From contig JAEYFO010000115.1 in NCBI GenBank assembly GCA_023402915.1, forward strand, positions 1-5,712: a stretch of 5,712 bases of DNA, read 5' to 3'. Position numbers and translations under genes: made by a program. This DNA comes from Bacillota bacterium. GTDB taxonomy: Bacteria > Bacillota > Clostridia > Christensenellales > CALWSW01. Of the stretch, positions 5,525-5,712 are shown one piece after another (the stretch's first letter is position 1; each line of letters starts with the position of its first letter). The notes under the pieces are model-generated. The model saw only the letters and a list, made by a program, of their open reading frames with translations, ran no database searches and was not told where the DNA came from.

Positions 5525-5556
5525 CTAAAAATCGCTTGAAATTCCCTAAAAATCGC
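5525..5556. repeat. 21-bp-spaced direct repeat just upstream of P2
   Basis: CTAAAAATCGC occurs at 5525-5535 and 5546-5556, a period of 21 bp or about two helical turns. The second copy ends two bases before the P2 -35 box. A-tracts on one helix face here are the geometry of an UP element contacted by the RNA polymerase alpha subunit, but this role is inferred. Confidence 0.65.
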
Positions 5557-5557
5557 A

Positions 5558-5586
5558 TTGTTAATCTTCTGTGAAGCGGCTATAAT
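5558..5586 (+). promoter_or_regulatory. Downstream promoter P2 of the putative rRNA operon
   Basis: TTGTTA (5558-5563), a 17-bp spacer and a perfect TATAAT (5581-5586). A/T-rich DNA with A-tracts precedes the -35 box. Transcription should start near 5592-5594, right before a leader hairpin and a boxA-like sequence. This position ahead of an rRNA-type leader is the main reason to call it the principal rrn promoter. Confidence 0.85.
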
Positions 5587-5592
5587 AATACA

Positions 5593-5712
5593 CGTCGCTG
5601 AGGGAAACCGAGCGACACGGACCTTGAAAACTGTATAGAGCAGGAAAAAGTAAGACGAAGAACAAAAAGCCAGACGATTCCAAGAGAGCCCGAAAGGGCA
5701 AAAAAGTAAGAG
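5593..5712 (+). promoter_or_regulatory. Probable 16S rRNA leader with boxA-like antitermination sequence
   Basis: CCTTGAAAACTG at 5622-5633 closely resembles the TTTGAAAACT core of Bacillota rrn leaders, where NusB-NusE bind boxA to prevent premature termination. It is preceded by a hairpin at the very 5' end (GTCGCT 5594-5599 with AGCGAC 5611-5616, with an inner GG-GAAA-CC). It is followed by A-rich sequence and a GCCC-GAAA-GGGC tetraloop hairpin (5688-5699). AAAAAGTAAGA occurs twice (5645-5655 and 5701-5711). The mature 16S start motif is not reached in the window, so the rRNA gene itself is predicted, not seen. A leader for another stable RNA is possible but less likely. Confidence 0.75.
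5688..5699 (+). other. GNRA-tetraloop hairpin in the rRNA leader
   Basis: GCCC (5688-5691) and GGGC (5696-5699) enclose the stable tetraloop GAAA. An A-run follows, not a T-run, so it is not a terminator. In the leader context it may take part in folding or pre-16S processing. Confidence 0.6.

Noticed and set aside
5503..5531. Additional promoters between P1 and P2 (TTGAAA at 5503 and 5536)
   Set aside because: At 17-bp spacing the -10 boxes would be TAAAAA and TGTTAA, poor matches in AT-rich DNA where TTGAAA occurs by chance.
5688..5712. GCCC-GAAA-GGGC hairpin as a terminator
   Set aside because: Followed by A residues rather than T on the + strand, and the minus strand has its T-run before the stem, not after it.
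5097..5712. CRISPR array or insertion-sequence remnant in the AT-rich right end
   Set aside because: Repeats are only 7-11 bp with irregular spacing; there are no transposase fragments, long terminal inverted repeats or target-site duplications.

Overview
The window looks like a chromosomal segment of a Gram-positive Bacillota, most likely class Clostridia. Signs of this are Firmicutes-type genes (a DusB-like dihydrouridine synthase, GreA, LysRS), strong Shine-Dalgarno sites, several near-consensus sigma-A promoters, GC-rich coding sequence against AT-rich promoter DNA, and a typical Firmicutes rRNA leader at the right end. I cannot name a genus. All supported genes lie on the + strand.

Layout: (1) 1-632, the 3' part of a tRNA-dihydrouridine synthase gene (dusB type). 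(2) 629-1423, a monocistronic-looking greA unit. Its consensus promoter overlaps the dus stop codon, its leader carries an imperfect tandem duplication and a small hairpin, and it ends in a strong intrinsic terminator. The GreA protein has an unusual insertion and a C-terminal extension. (3) 1424-3560, lysS with its own terminator. The LysRS is enlarged by a C-terminal tRNA-binding (Trbp111/MetG-tail type) OB-fold domain. (4) 3573-5156, a two-gene operon with its own extended -10 promoter and terminator. It encodes an ABC/AAA-type predicted ATPase and a GNAT N-acetyltransferase whose start overlaps the ATPase stop (ATGA). (5) 5157-5712, AT-rich DNA without a convincing classical gene. It holds two good promoters in tandem (P1 and P2, both TTGxxx-17-TATAAT), short direct and inverted repeats, a possible leaderless 34-codon ORF at P1, and a leader with a boxA-like antitermination sequence and hairpins. 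This is best read as the control region of an rRNA operon whose 16S gene would begin just beyond the window.

Dus, GreA, LysRS and the rRNA control region all belong to transcription and translation. The order dus - (greA) - lysS - rrn resembles a known Bacillota arrangement; in Bacillus subtilis dusB (yacF) and lysS precede rrnW. Here the ATPase-GNAT cassette of unknown role sits between lysS and the rrn promoter. The points that most deserve a second look are the LysRS fusion, the variant GreA, the ATPase-GNAT pair, and the small-scale architecture of the rRNA control region. I see no clear evidence of a mobile element, CRISPR array or fully new system.
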